A stretch of 64,000 bases of DNA from Streptomyces sp. NBC_00572 (GCF_026341815.1 NZ_JAPENX010000001.1:2232001-2296000), one strand, 5' to 3'; positions 52,463 through 63,319 are shown, counted from the first letter of the stretch. The notes: generated from the letters alone by a model not told the origin. Numbers and translations: made by a program.

Positions 52463-53656
52463 TCAGCCCTTGATGCAGATGAACTGCTTCAGCTTGGCGA
52501 CGACCTCGACCAGGTCCCGCTGCTGGGCCATGACCTGCTCGATCGGCTTGTACGCGCCGGGGATCTCGTCCACGACGCCGGAGTCCTTACGGCACTCCAC
52601 ACCCCGCGTCTGCTCCTCCAGGTCCCGCACCGTGAAGCGACGCTTCGCCTCGCTCCGGCTCATCCGCCGTCCCGCACCGTGCGACGCGGAGTTGAAGGCC
52701 TTCTCGTTGCCGAGACCCTTCACGATGTACGAGCTGGTCCCCATCGATCCGGGGATGATCCCGAAGTCTCCCGAGCCGGCTCGGATCGCGCCCTTCCGCG
52801 TGACCAGCAGATCCATCCCCTCGTACCGCTCCTCCGCCACATAGTTGTGGTGACAGGAGATCTCGGTCTCGAAGGACACCTTCGCCTTCCGGAACTCCTT
52901 GCGGATCACTTCCTTCAGGAGCGCCATCATGATCGCGCGGTTGTACTTCGCGTACTCCTGCGCCCAGTACAGATCGTTGCGGTAGTCCGCCATCTGCGGT
53001 GTGTCGGAGACGAACACCGCCAGGTCGCGGTCGACCAGGCCCTGGTTGTGCGGCAGCTTCTGGGCAATGCCGATGTGGTGCTCGGCCAGCTCCTTGCCGA
53101 TGTTGCGGGAGCCGGAGTGCAGCATCAGCCAGACCGCACCTGACTCATCGAGACAGATCTCGATCATGTGATTTCCTGATCCGAGCGTTCCCATCTGCTG
53201 TCGCGCCCGTTCCTGACGGAACTTGACCGCATCGGCCACCCCGTCGAACCGCGACCAGAAGTCGTCCCAGCCCGACGTCGGGAACTGGTAGAGCCGCCCC
53301 GGCTCCACCTCCGACCGGTGCAGACCCCGGCCCACCGGGATCGCCTGCTCGATCTTCGACCGGAGCCTCGACAGATCGCCCGGCAGGTCGTTCGCCGTCA
53401 GCGAGGACTTGACCGCCGACATGCCGCAGCCGATGTCCACCCCGACCGCCGCCGGACAGACCGCGCCCTGCATCGCGATCACCGAGCCGACCGTCGCGCC
53501 CTTGCCGTAGTGCACGTCCGGCATCACGGCGAGGCCCTTGATCCACGGCAGCGTCGCCACGTTCTGCAGCTGCTGCATGGCACCGCCCTCCACCGTGGCG
53601 GGGTCGGCCCACATCCGAATGGATACTTTCGCCCCAGGTACCTCTACGTACGACAT
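52463..53656 (-). CDS. rtcB: RtcB family RNA ligase
   Basis: This 397-residue protein (ATG 53656, GAGGAAGT upstream) has the full RtcB active site: DVHYGKG (Asp47, His49), GVDIGCGM (72-79), GNHMIE (161-166), HSGSRNIG (180-187), CHHNY (268-272) and the guanylylated His326 in SHGAGR. It joins 2',3'-cyclic phosphate RNA ends to 5'-OH ends using GTP and Mn. No archease or RtcA gene is next to it. In bacteria it works in RNA repair. Confidence 0.95.
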   Translation of the reverse strand: MSYVEVPGAKVSIRMWADPATVEGGAMQQLQNVATLPWIKGLAVMPDVHYGKGATVGSVIAMQGAVCPAAVGVDIGCGMSAVKSSLTANDLPGDLSRLRSKIEQAIPVGRGLHRSEVEPGRLYQFPTSGWDDFWSRFDGVADAVKFRQERARQQMGTLGSGNHMIEICLDESGAVWLMLHSGSRNIGKELAEHHIGIAQKLPHNQGLVDRDLAVFVSDTPQMADYRNDLYWAQEYAKYNRAIMMALLKEVIRKEFRKAKVSFETEISCHHNYVAEERYEGMDLLVTRKGAIRAGSGDFGIIPGSMGTSSYIVKGLGNEKAFNSASHGAGRRMSRSEAKRRFTVRDLEEQTRGVECRKDSGVVDEIPGAYKPIEQVMAQQRDLVEVVAKLKQFICIKG

Positions 53657-53830
53657 ACTTCCTCGATTCCCCCGAAAAGTCTGATAACGCAAAAACCGGC
53701 GCCAAAGCCCGTACAGGTGACAGCGGACCGGCATCAACAGCTGCGTGTGCGATAGACATTGTGTCCATCGGCCGGGTTCGCGCGGCAAACAGTTTTCGGA
53801 AAAGACCTCGGGAGAAGGGAGCCTGGGAGC

Positions 53831-54781
53831 GTGCAGCGAAAGAGGTACACCCCCGGCCGCACCGGGTCCACGGCTCGTACCGCCGTCGTCCTCACACTCG
53901 GCCTCGGCCTCGGAATCGGCCTCACCGGCTGCTCGGCAGGCACCCCGGCCGACGACATCACCGTCGACGCCAAGGCCGGCCCCGCCGCGCCCGTCGCGCC
54001 CCCGGGGCGCTACCGCACGCTCTTCGAGCCCTGCGGCGCCGTGCCCCAGGCCACGCTCAAGGACCTGCTCCCGGGCGCCGCCGCCCTGGCCGACCCCGAG
54101 CGCGACAAGGCGTACCGCGGCGTCGCCGCCGTGACGTACGACACCGACCGGCGCGTCGGCTGCACGTGGAAGGCCGACACCCCGGACCTCTCGCACCGGC
54201 TCGTGCTCGACATCGAGCGGGTGGTCTCGTACGACACCGCCGTCAGCGACGACGACCGGGCGCAGGAGGTCTACGTCCGCAAGCAGCTCGCGGCGGGCAT
54301 CCCGCTGCCCCCGACCGCCCCGCCGACGACCGCCCCGCCCACGGCGACGCCGACCTCCCCGGGCACCGCCCCGGCGACCGGGCAGACCCCGGGCAAGACC
54401 CCGGGCACCACCCCGACCGGCAGCGCACCGACGGGCAAGCCCCCGGCGGACGCCACCACCGGCACCACTCCCCCGGCCGGCACCGGGAGCGCCACCGCGC
54501 CCGCCACCGGAGCCACCCCCGCCGGCCCCACCTCGACCGGCCTCGAACCCCGCGTCCTCGACAGCCTCGGGGACATCGCGTACGTCGACGACGCCCTGAG
54601 CACGGTCGGCGCGAACGGTCACCAGCGCGCCATCAGCGTGGTGTTCCGCACATCCAACGTCATCGTGACCGTCTCCTACCAGGAGCAGACCACCGGTTCC
54701 GCCGAGGCCCCCGACAGCGGGGAACTGCAGGAAAAGGCCCGGAACCTGGCCCGGTTGCTCGCCGAGCGCCTGGAGGAGTAG
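53831..54781 (+). CDS. DUF3558 family lipoprotein with long Thr/Pro linker
   Basis: I start this at GTG 53831; the product has 316 residues. The lipobox is LTGC after LTLGLGLGIG. The DUF3558 part (YRTLFEPCGAVPQATLKDLL, VGCTWKA) is interrupted by a Thr/Pro/Gly-rich stretch of about 75 residues (around residues 155-235) that is surely disordered, then resumes at EPRVLDSLGDIAYVDDAL. It is a surface lipoprotein of unknown role. It precedes a second DUF3558-type gene by 131 bases. Confidence 0.85.
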   Translation: MQRKRYTPGRTGSTARTAVVLTLGLGLGIGLTGCSAGTPADDITVDAKAGPAAPVAPPGRYRTLFEPCGAVPQATLKDLLPGAAALADPERDKAYRGVAAVTYDTDRRVGCTWKADTPDLSHRLVLDIERVVSYDTAVSDDDRAQEVYVRKQLAAGIPLPPTAPPTTAPPTATPTSPGTAPATGQTPGKTPGTTPTGSAPTGKPPADATTGTTPPAGTGSATAPATGATPAGPTSTGLEPRVLDSLGDIAYVDDALSTVGANGHQRAISVVFRTSNVIVTVSYQEQTTGSAEAPDSGELQEKARNLARLLAERLEE

Positions 54782-54912
54782 CCGCCCGCATCCGCTCCGT
54801 GAGCGGACGGACACCACGTAACGTGTCGGCGTACCCGTGGCCCCACGCCGTGGCCGTACCCGTGGCCGCCGGACCCACCGGCCGGACCGTACGACAAGCG
54901 ACTGAAGGAACC

Positions 54913-55650
54913 ATGCAGCGAACAGCTCCGCGACTCACCCGCATACTCGCCTGCGCCGCCGTCCCGGTGATGCTCGTCGTCGCCGGCTGCTCCTCGGACT
55001 CCGGCGACGGCGGCTCCGGCGCGACGGGATCGAAGGACAAGGCCGGCGCGTCGTCGTCCGCCACACCTTCGCCCTCGCAGACGACGAAGACGGTCGAGCC
55101 GGCGAAGTTCGCGAAGCTGCCCGAGGCCTGCAAGGCGATCGTCGCGAAGACGACGTCCTCGCTCGTGCCCAAGGCGAAGACCAAGAAGGGCACGCCGGCC
55201 GCCTCCAGCGACCTCACCAGCCGTAGCGGCTGCTCGTGGAACGGTCTCGACGACAAGGGCGTGAAGGGCTCGCAGTACCGCTGGCTCGACGTGTCCTTCT
55301 ACCGGTACGAGTCGGACGCCTCCCTCGGCAGCGGCCAGGAGCGCGCGCAGGAGAACTTCGCGAAGGAGCTCGCCAAGATCGAGGAGACTCCGGGCGCGAA
55401 GAAGCTCCGCACGACGACGGCCGCGGGCGTCGGCGAGGAGGCGAAGTCGGTCGCGTACCAGCTGCGGAAGACGAACGAGGACTTCGTCTACAACTCCGTC
55501 GTCGCGCGGACGGGCAATGTGCTGGTGCTGCTCTCGTACAACGGCGCCGGGTACGCGGGCGCGTCCGCCCCGTCGGAGAAGACGGTCATGAGCGGCGCGC
55601 TGAAGGCGGCCAAGGAAGCGGTGGCCGCGGTCGCCGCCGCCAACAAGTAG
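54913..55650 (+). CDS. DUF3558 family lipoprotein
   Basis: This 245-residue protein starts at ATG 54913 behind GAAGGA. The signal and lipobox are VVAGC, followed by a Ser/Gly-rich linker and the domain LPEACKAIVAKTTSSLVPKA, SGCSWNGLDD and AGVGEEAKSVAYQ, with two Cys in the mature part. It is a paralogue in layout of the previous gene. The pair and the DUF2637 gene that follows form a Streptomyces envelope cluster of unknown role. Confidence 0.87.
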   Translation: MQRTAPRLTRILACAAVPVMLVVAGCSSDSGDGGSGATGSKDKAGASSSATPSPSQTTKTVEPAKFAKLPEACKAIVAKTTSSLVPKAKTKKGTPAASSDLTSRSGCSWNGLDDKGVKGSQYRWLDVSFYRYESDASLGSGQERAQENFAKELAKIEETPGAKKLRTTTAAGVGEEAKSVAYQLRKTNEDFVYNSVVARTGNVLVLLSYNGAGYAGASAPSEKTVMSGALKAAKEAVAAVAAANK

Positions 55651-55661
55651 TCCGACCAGCG

Positions 55662-55699
55662 GTCCCGGCAATCGACCGGGACAATTGACCGGGGCAATT
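55662..55699 (+). terminator. Hairpin with a 13-base tandem repeat after the second DUF3558 gene
   Basis: GTCCCGG (55662-55668) pairs with CCGGGAC (55676-55682). GACCGGGACAATT (55674-55686) is followed directly by GACCGGGGCAATT (55687-55699), a tandem repeat with one change. The CAATT ends give a mild U-rich flank. Confidence 0.6.
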
Positions 55700-55836
55700 T
55701 AGTCCCAACAACTAGTCACAAACCAGCGCATAGTGGCACGTCCGCGCGGAGCCCGTCCCTCCCCCGAGGGCCGGGCTCCGTATGCATGTGCCAGTCTGTG
55801 CGCGCGAGATGTCGAATGACGGGGAGGGGATCGCGG

Positions 55837-57153
55837 GTGGCCGCGATGCAGCTGACACGCACACACCGGATACTCATCGGCCTCGTCATCGCCGGTGCGT
55901 TGATCATCGCGGGGATCGGTTTCGCGGGTTCGTACGCCGCCGTGCGCGAGCTCGCGATGAACAAGGGCTTCGGCACCTTCTCCTACTTCTTCCCGATCGG
56001 CATCGACGCGGGCATCTGTGTGCTGCTCGCCCTCGACCTGCTGCTGACGTGGCTGCGGATCCCGTTCCCGCTGTTGCGGCAGACCGCCTGGGTGCTGACC
56101 GCGGCGACGATCGCGTTCAACGGCGCGGCCGCCTGGCCCGACCCGCTGGGCGTCGGGATGCACGCGGTGATCCCGGTGCTGTTCGTCGTGGCCGTCGAGG
56201 CCGCGCGGCACGCCGTGGGCAGGATCGCGGACATCACGGCGGACAAGCACATGGAGGGCGTGCGGCTGACCCGCTGGCTGCTCTCCCCCGTGCCGACGTT
56301 CCGGCTGTGGCGCCGCATGAAGCTGTGGGAGCTCCGCTCGTACGAGCAGGTCATCAAGCTGGAGCAGGAGCGGCTGATCTACCAGGCGCGTCTCCAGGCC
56401 CGTTACGGCCGGAGCTGGCGCCGCAAGGCGCCCGTGGAGGCGCTGATGCCGCTGCGGCTCGCGCGGTACGGGGTGCCGCTGGCGGAGACGGCGGCGGCGG
56501 GCCTCGCGGCGGCCGGCATCGAACCGGCCGTCCTGCCCCCGCAGCCCCAGGGCGCCGCGCAGCAGCTGCCGCAGATGTCGCAGCAGCCCCAGCTGCAGCC
56601 GGCAGCGCAGGCACCCCTGCCGCAGCAGCTGCCGCAACCGGGACAGCCGCAGCCCCAGCAGCAGCTGCCCCAGGGCCAGGGCCCGATGCAGAACCAGCAG
56701 GTGCAGGGTCAAGGCCAGCTGCAGGCCCCCGGCGAGCCCCCGAACCACGACAGCCCGTGGTTCCAGTCGCCGCAGCTTCCGTCGGAGGCGCACGAGACGG
56801 CCTTCGCCCCCCAGTACGTCGAGGGTCTGGAGCCGACCGCGGTCGCCGTCCCGCTCGGCCCGGAGGACCTCCCGCTCCCCGGCCTCGGGCAGGAGCAGGG
56901 TGCCGAGAGCTTCGAGGAGTACCCGGAGTACGTCGACCCCGAGCCGGTCGACGACTTCGAGGAGACGGTCTACAAGCTCGCGTGGGGCTACTCCCACGAG
57001 AACAAGGCGTTCCCCGCCGAGGGCGAGCTCCAGCGGCTGGTGGCGGACCACTACGGCCTCCAGGAGTTCCCGGACACCGATCTGCTGCGTCGGCTGGCCC
57101 CCAGGATCGAGCAGCGCATCCAGCAGGAGATGGCCGACTTCGACACCCCCTGA
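55837..57153 (+). CDS. DUF2637 membrane protein with Gln/Pro-rich linker
   Basis: I start this at GTG 55837, behind GGAGGGGA; the product has 438 residues. Four membrane helices (about residues 11-33, 49-72, 83-100, 104-123) form the SpdB/DUF2637 domain seen in Streptomyces plasmid spread and chromosomal proteins. A basic region (REL to RARY, 155-200) is followed by a Gln/Pro repeat tract (235-300) and a C-terminal folded segment (TVYKLAWGYSHENKAFPAEG). Function is unknown; the C-terminal part may bind DNA or protein. Confidence 0.85.
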   Translation: MAAMQLTRTHRILIGLVIAGALIIAGIGFAGSYAAVRELAMNKGFGTFSYFFPIGIDAGICVLLALDLLLTWLRIPFPLLRQTAWVLTAATIAFNGAAAWPDPLGVGMHAVIPVLFVVAVEAARHAVGRIADITADKHMEGVRLTRWLLSPVPTFRLWRRMKLWELRSYEQVIKLEQERLIYQARLQARYGRSWRRKAPVEALMPLRLARYGVPLAETAAAGLAAAGIEPAVLPPQPQGAAQQLPQMSQQPQLQPAAQAPLPQQLPQPGQPQPQQQLPQGQGPMQNQQVQGQGQLQAPGEPPNHDSPWFQSPQLPSEAHETAFAPQYVEGLEPTAVAVPLGPEDLPLPGLGQEQGAESFEEYPEYVDPEPVDDFEETVYKLAWGYSHENKAFPAEGELQRLVADHYGLQEFPDTDLLRRLAPRIEQRIQQEMADFDTP

Positions 57154-57170
57154 CACACCCGAAGCCATGG

Positions 57171-57209
57171 GAAAGGGCCGCCACCCGGATGCCGGGTGGC
57201 GGCCCTTTC
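57171..57209. terminator. Bidirectional hairpin with 18-base arms
   Basis: GAAAGGGCCGCCACCCGG (57171-57188) and CCGGGTGGCGGCCCTTTC (57192-57209) pair perfectly around ATG. It lies between the convergent DUF2637 and lysS genes. Confidence 0.88.
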
Positions 57210-57234
57210 ACACACTCGGCTCACCGAGCCATGC

Positions 57235-58959
57235 TCACGCGCCGAGCAGCTTCCTCACCCGGTCCGCGCCCACGGCGAGCAGCAGCGTGGGCAGTCGCGG
57301 CCCGGTCTCCCGGCTGACGAGGAGCTTGTACAGCAGGGCGAAGAACGCGCGCTGCGCGAGCTTCAGCTCGGGCGTCGGCTTGGCCTCGGGGTCGAGACCG
57401 GCCATGACCTTCGGGACGCCGTAGACGAGCGTGGTGAGCCCGTCGAGCGACCAGTGGCTGTCGAGGCCCTCCAGGAGCAGGCGGAGCGACTCGCGGCCCT
57501 CGTCGTCCAGGGAACCGAGGAGCTCGGCGTCGGGCGCCTCGCGGACGATGGTGCGCTGGTCGGCCGGGACCTGGCTGGTGATCCAGTTCTCGGCGCGGTC
57601 GAGTCGCGGCCGGACCTCGTCGAGGGAGGTGACCGGGTTCTCGGGGTCGAGTTCGGTCAGGATCCGCAGGGTCTGCTCGTCGTGGCCGGCGGTGATGTCC
57701 ATGACCGAGGCGAGCGTGCGGTACGGGAGCGGGCGCGGGGTCCGCGGCAGCTCACCGGCGGCCGTGCGGGCGGCGCGGGTGTGGGCGGCGGCGTCGGCGG
57801 GCAGCACGGAGCCGTCGGCGACCTTGGCCTCCAGCTTGTCCCACTCGTCGTAGAGCCGCTGGATCTCCTGGTCGAAGGCGATCTTGAAGGACTGGTTGGG
57901 CTTGCGGCGCGCGTACAGCCAGCGCAGCAGCGGTGCTTCCATGATCTTCAGGGCGTCGGCGGCGGTTGGGACGCCACCGCGCGACGAGGACATCTTGGCC
58001 ATGCCGCTGATGCCGACGAAGGCGTACATCGGGCCGATCGGCTGGACGCCGTCGAAGATCTCGCGGACGATCTGGCCGCCGACGACGAACGACGAGCCGG
58101 GCGAGGAGTGGTCGACGCCCGAGGGCTCGAAGATGACGCCCTCGAAGGCCCAGCGCATCGGCCAGTCGACCTTCCAGACCAGCTTGCCGCGGTTGAACTC
58201 GCTCAGCTTCACGGTCTCGGCGAAGCCGCAGTTGGTGCAGGTGTAGGCCAGCTCGGTGGTGTCGTCGTCGTACGAGGTGACCGTGGTCAGGTCCTTCTCG
58301 CACTGCCCGCAGTACGGCTTGTACGGGAAGTAGCCCGAGGAGCCGCCGGAGCCGTCATCCTCGCTCGCCGCGCCGGAGCCCTCCTCGGCCTCCAGCTCGG
58401 CCTCGTCGACCGGCTTCTGCGACTGCTTCTTCGGCGCCTTCTTCGTCCGGTACTGGTCGAGGATGGCGTCGATGTCGCCGCGGTGCTTCATGGCGTGCAG
58501 GACCTGCTCGCGGTAGGTGCCCGCGGTGTACTGCTCGGTCTGGCTGATCGGGTCGTACTCGACGCCCAGCTCGGCCAGCGCCTCGACCATGGCGGCCTTG
58601 AAGTGCTCGGCCCAGTTCGGGTGGGGCGAGCCGGCGGGGGCCGGAACCGAGGTCAGGGGCTTGCCGATGTGCTCGGCCCAGGACGCGTCGATGCCCTCGA
58701 TGCCGTTGGGCACCTTGCGGTAGCGGTCGTAGTCGTCCCAGGAGATCAGGTGCCTGACCTCGTGCCCGCGGCGGCGGATCTCGTCGGCGACCAGGTGCGG
58801 GGTCATGACCTCGCGGAGGTTACCGAGGTGGATCGGGCCGGACGGGGAGAGGCCGGAGGCGACGACGACCGGTTTGCCAGGCGCACGTCGCTCCGACTCG
58901 GCGATGACCTCGTCCGCGAAACGGGAGACCCAGTCGGTCTCTGTGCTGCTCTGAGCCAC
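57235..58959 (-). CDS. lysS: Class I lysyl-tRNA synthetase
   Basis: This 574-residue enzyme starts at GTG 58959, with AAGGAC upstream. It has the class I motifs HLGN (residues 44-47) and KMSSS (322-326). A low-complexity acidic/Gly linker (about 171-210) precedes zinc-ligand pairs Cys217/220 and Cys241/244. This is the archaeal-type LysRS (LysK), also found in Streptomyces and a few other bacteria; it is structurally unrelated to class II LysS. It charges tRNA-Lys. It is divergent from argS. Confidence 0.94.
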   Translation of the reverse strand: MAQSSTETDWVSRFADEVIAESERRAPGKPVVVASGLSPSGPIHLGNLREVMTPHLVADEIRRRGHEVRHLISWDDYDRYRKVPNGIEGIDASWAEHIGKPLTSVPAPAGSPHPNWAEHFKAAMVEALAELGVEYDPISQTEQYTAGTYREQVLHAMKHRGDIDAILDQYRTKKAPKKQSQKPVDEAELEAEEGSGAASEDDGSGGSSGYFPYKPYCGQCEKDLTTVTSYDDDTTELAYTCTNCGFAETVKLSEFNRGKLVWKVDWPMRWAFEGVIFEPSGVDHSSPGSSFVVGGQIVREIFDGVQPIGPMYAFVGISGMAKMSSSRGGVPTAADALKIMEAPLLRWLYARRKPNQSFKIAFDQEIQRLYDEWDKLEAKVADGSVLPADAAAHTRAARTAAGELPRTPRPLPYRTLASVMDITAGHDEQTLRILTELDPENPVTSLDEVRPRLDRAENWITSQVPADQRTIVREAPDAELLGSLDDEGRESLRLLLEGLDSHWSLDGLTTLVYGVPKVMAGLDPEAKPTPELKLAQRAFFALLYKLLVSRETGPRLPTLLLAVGADRVRKLLGA

Positions 58960-59044
58960 GGTCGGTACGTCCTTCTTCCTGGTGGGGTTCTGCCTGAGGG
59001 CCCTACGTGAGCCATTCTCCCAGACGGAAGAGCACTCTCCGAGG

Positions 59045-59053
59045 TTGTCCACA
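59045..59053 (+). promoter_or_regulatory. DnaA-box-like nonamer between lysS and argS
   Basis: TTGTCCACA here is identical to the second box of the pair at 1908-1929. It lies in the 183-base divergent promoter region. Chance is possible, since single boxes are frequent. Confidence 0.35.
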
Positions 59054-59142
59054 GGCGGGGAAATCACGTTGCGCGCCCATGGGACACTTGACAAGCGATT
59101 TAGACGCGCAGAACTCCCCGAACTCAACAGGAACGGAAGCTC

Positions 59143-60918
<1,776 letters not shown>

Positions 60919-60928
60919 CGCTCCGAGG

Positions 60929-60966
60929 CGAAGCCCCTGGTACGGATCACCGTGCCGGGGGCTTCG
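60929..60966. terminator. Hairpin terminator after argS
   Basis: CGAAGCCCC (60929-60937) pairs with GGGGCTTCG (60958-60966), with further inner pairs (GG/CC, CGG/CCG). It serves argS and the convergent DUF1876 gene. Confidence 0.8.
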
Positions 60967-60969
60967 TCG

Positions 60970-61242
60970 TCAGCGGATGGTGTGCGAGGTCCGGCCCGAC
61001 ACCTCGTCGATCTCCGTGTGGGCCTTCTGGAGCAGCTGGGAGGCGAGGTCCATCAGCGCGCGTGCGCCGGCGATCTCCTCGCCCACCCTCAGCTGGTCCG
61101 GGTCGGAAGGGTGACGGTTGGCGGTGCCGTGGGCCCGGAACTCGGTCCCGTCGGTGAGCCGGACCATGGCCGCGGCCCGCGTCCGGTCGCCTTCTTCCTT
61201 GAACTCCATCTCCACATGCCATCCGACAAGCGTGTGCATCAT
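60970..61242 (-). CDS. DUF1876 (dsRBD-like) small protein
   Basis: This 90-residue protein starts at ATG 61242, eight bases after GGAGG; the neighbouring ATG at 61239 is equally possible. The sequence HTLVGWHVEMEFKEEGDRTR, then MVRLTDGTEFRAHGTANRHP and a C-terminal helix (ARALMDLASQLLQKAHTEID) is the DUF1876 pattern, proposed to resemble a double-stranded RNA-binding fold. Many copies exist in Streptomyces. Role is unknown. Confidence 0.88.
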   Translation of the reverse strand: MMHTLVGWHVEMEFKEEGDRTRAAAMVRLTDGTEFRAHGTANRHPSDPDQLRVGEEIAGARALMDLASQLLQKAHTEIDEVSGRTSHTIR

Positions 61243-61350
61243 GAGGACCACCTCCAGCGAGGTACCTGTCGGCTACCTCTCCAGGGTGCGCCGCCCCGTG
61301 CCGCAACACCACTCGCTCCGGTTGTCAGTGGTGCCCCGTACGTTCTCCGC

Positions 61351-62127
61351 ATGGCGATGATCCCGAACCAGCTGCCCAAGCTCGTCTCCGATCCGACCGG
61401 CCGTTCCCTCGGCCTCGACCTGCCGCCCGGCGCCCTCACCGGCCCGGCGGACGCCCCGTACCTCTGGTCGGGACGCGGTGCGGCGGGGCCCGCGGCCTGG
61501 AGCGCGCTGCGGCCCGCGGCCCGCACGGCGGGGCTGCTGCCGGTGCTGCTCGGCGGGAAGTGGGACCTGGACCGGTGGGAGCTGATGCCGGAGCGGATGA
61601 GCGACCCGGCCGACCACGACGCCGCCGAGGTCCTCGCCGAGTTCTGGGAGGCGAACGCGTCCGACGAGATACCCGGGAACTCCGGCTGGCCGGGCCTGGC
61701 CCCGGAGCTGCCGTACGACTCGGACCCCGACAGGACGGCGGCCGCCGTCGCCGAGATGCTGACGGAGCCGGGCTTCTGGCTGGAGGACGCCCGCCCGGCC
61801 TTGGTCCCGGCGCGGCGCAGCGCGGACATACCGGCGGTGATCGGCTGGACGGGGCCGCTGAACCACGAGAACGACGTGGCGCGGCTGTGTGCGGTGCTGC
61901 GGTCCTGGGAGGACCGTTTCGGGGCCCGTGTCGTCGCGCTGACCTTCGACCAGCTGGTGGTCTCGGTGGCGGCCCCGCCCGGGACGGTGGAGGAGGCCGA
62001 GGCGGTGGCGGCGGAGCACTTCGCGTTCTGCCCGGACAGCATCACCCAGGGCGACCACGACGGCCTGCGCGGCTACGCCCGGACGGGGCTGCTGGACAGC
62101 CCCGTCTGGACCTTCTGGTGGGACTAG
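61351..62127 (+). CDS. DUF4253 domain protein
   Basis: This 258-residue protein starts at ATG 61351. The N-terminal half is variable; the C-terminal half (VIGWTGPLNHENDVARLCAV, SWEDRFGARVVALTFDQLVV, AEHFAFCPDSITQG) matches DUF4253. It has no signal peptide and no obvious catalytic set. It is a single gene, convergent with hemB. Confidence 0.85.
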   Translation: MAMIPNQLPKLVSDPTGRSLGLDLPPGALTGPADAPYLWSGRGAAGPAAWSALRPAARTAGLLPVLLGGKWDLDRWELMPERMSDPADHDAAEVLAEFWEANASDEIPGNSGWPGLAPELPYDSDPDRTAAAVAEMLTEPGFWLEDARPALVPARRSADIPAVIGWTGPLNHENDVARLCAVLRSWEDRFGARVVALTFDQLVVSVAAPPGTVEEAEAVAAEHFAFCPDSITQGDHDGLRGYARTGLLDSPVWTFWWD

Positions 62128-62143
62128 CCCGGCCGAGCCCCGG

Positions 62144-63148
62144 CTAGCCGCGCGCGGCGGACAGCTTCTGGGCGACCTCGGTGGCCCAGTAGGTGAGGAT
62201 CATCTGCGCGCCGGCCCGCCGGATGCCGGTCAGGGTCTCGAAGATCGCCCTGTCGCGGTCGATCCAGCCCTTCTCGGCGGCGGCCTCGACCATCGAGTAC
62301 TCACCACTGATCTGGTACGCGGCGACGGGCACGTCCACGGACTCGGCGACCTTGGCGATCACGTCGAGGTACGGCCCCGCAGGCTTGACCATCACCATGT
62401 CGGCACCCTCCTCCAGGTCGAGGGCGAGCTCGCGCAGGGACTCCCGCAGGTTGGCGGGGTCCTGCTGGTAGGTCTTGCGGTCGCCCCGGAGGGAGGAGCC
62501 GACTGCCTCGCGGAAGGGGCCGTAGAAGGCGGAGGAGTACTTCGCGGTGTACGCGAGGATCGACACGTCCTCCTTGCCGATGGTGTCCAGGGCGTCGCGG
62601 ACGACGCCGACCTGGCCGTCCATCATTCCGGAGGGGCCGACGACGTGGACGCCGGCGTCGGCCTGGACCTGGGCCATCTCGGCGTAGCGTTCCAGCGTGG
62701 CGTCGTTGTCGACGCGGCCGTCGGCGTCGAGGACGCCGCAGTGGCCGTGGTCGGTGTACTCGTCGAGACAGAGATCGGACATGATCACGAGCTCGTCGCC
62801 GACCTCGGCGCGGACGTCCCGGATGGCGACCTGAAGGATCCCGTCGGGGTCGGTCCCGGCCGTCCCCGCCGCGTCCTTCTTCTCGTCCTCGGGCACCCCG
62901 AAGAGCATGATCCCGGAGACCCCGGCCTCCACCGCCTCGGCCGCGGCCTTCCGCAGGGTGTCGCGGGTGTGCTGGACGACCCCGGGCATGGCCTGGATCG
63001 GCACGGGCTCGGTGATCCCCTCGCGCACGAACGCGGGGAGGATCAGGTCGGCGGGATGCAGCCGCGTCTCGGCCACCATCCGCCGCATGGCAGGCGTCGT
63101 CCGCAGCCGCCGCGGCCGCGCCCCGGGAAAGGATCCGTACGAGTTCAT
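62144..63148 (-). CDS. hemB: Delta-aminolevulinic acid dehydratase (porphobilinogen synthase)
   Basis: This 334-residue enzyme has both Schiff-base lysines: Lys203 in [12 protein letters not shown] and Lys255 in [10 protein letters not shown]. The metal loop reads [14 protein letters not shown] (125-138), with Asp129 where zinc-dependent enzymes have Cys, so it may be of the Mg/K-type or mixed type. It condenses two 5-aminolevulinate to porphobilinogen. With hemL it supplies haem. Two 19-base repeats lie just upstream. Confidence 0.95.
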   Translation of the reverse strand: MNSYGSFPGARPRRLRTTPAMRRMVAETRLHPADLILPAFVREGITEPVPIQAMPGVVQHTRDTLRKAAAEAVEAGVSGIMLFGVPEDEKKDAAGTAGTDPDGILQVAIRDVRAEVGDELVIMSDLCLDEYTDHGHCGVLDADGRVDNDATLERYAEMAQVQADAGVHVVGPSGMMDGQVGVVRDALDTIGKEDVSILAYTAKYSSAFYGPFREAVGSSLRGDRKTYQQDPANLRESLRELALDLEEGADMVMVKPAGPYLDVIAKVAESVDVPVAAYQISGEYSMVEAAAEKGWIDRDRAIFETLTGIRRAGAQMILTYWATEVAQKLSAARG

Positions 63149-63196
63149 GACCCCGAGGCTACGCCCGCCCGAAGAGTGCTTTTACCGACCACTTGT

Positions 63197-63242
63197 GGGC
63201 ATGCGCTCCCGCCCCCCGCTGCGGGGCATGCACTCCCGCCCC
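63197..63242. repeat. Two 19-base direct repeats, period 27
   Basis: GGGCATGCGCTCCCGCCCC (63197-63215) and GGGCATGCACTCCCGCCCC (63224-63242) differ at one base. They lie about 50-95 bases upstream of hemB, in the position of a promoter or operator. Confidence 0.6.
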
Positions 63243-63319
63243 ACCCCTCGCGGTGGGTACAACGCCCCCAGTGCCGGCGCCCCACCCGTACCCGCACCAC
63301 CAGGCCCTGCAAAGCCAAA

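Noticed and set aside
52463..54817. A 784-codon extended RtcB frame
   Set aside because: The extension reads through the divergent lipoprotein gene on the opposite strand; ATG 53656 has a ribosome site and RtcB starts there.
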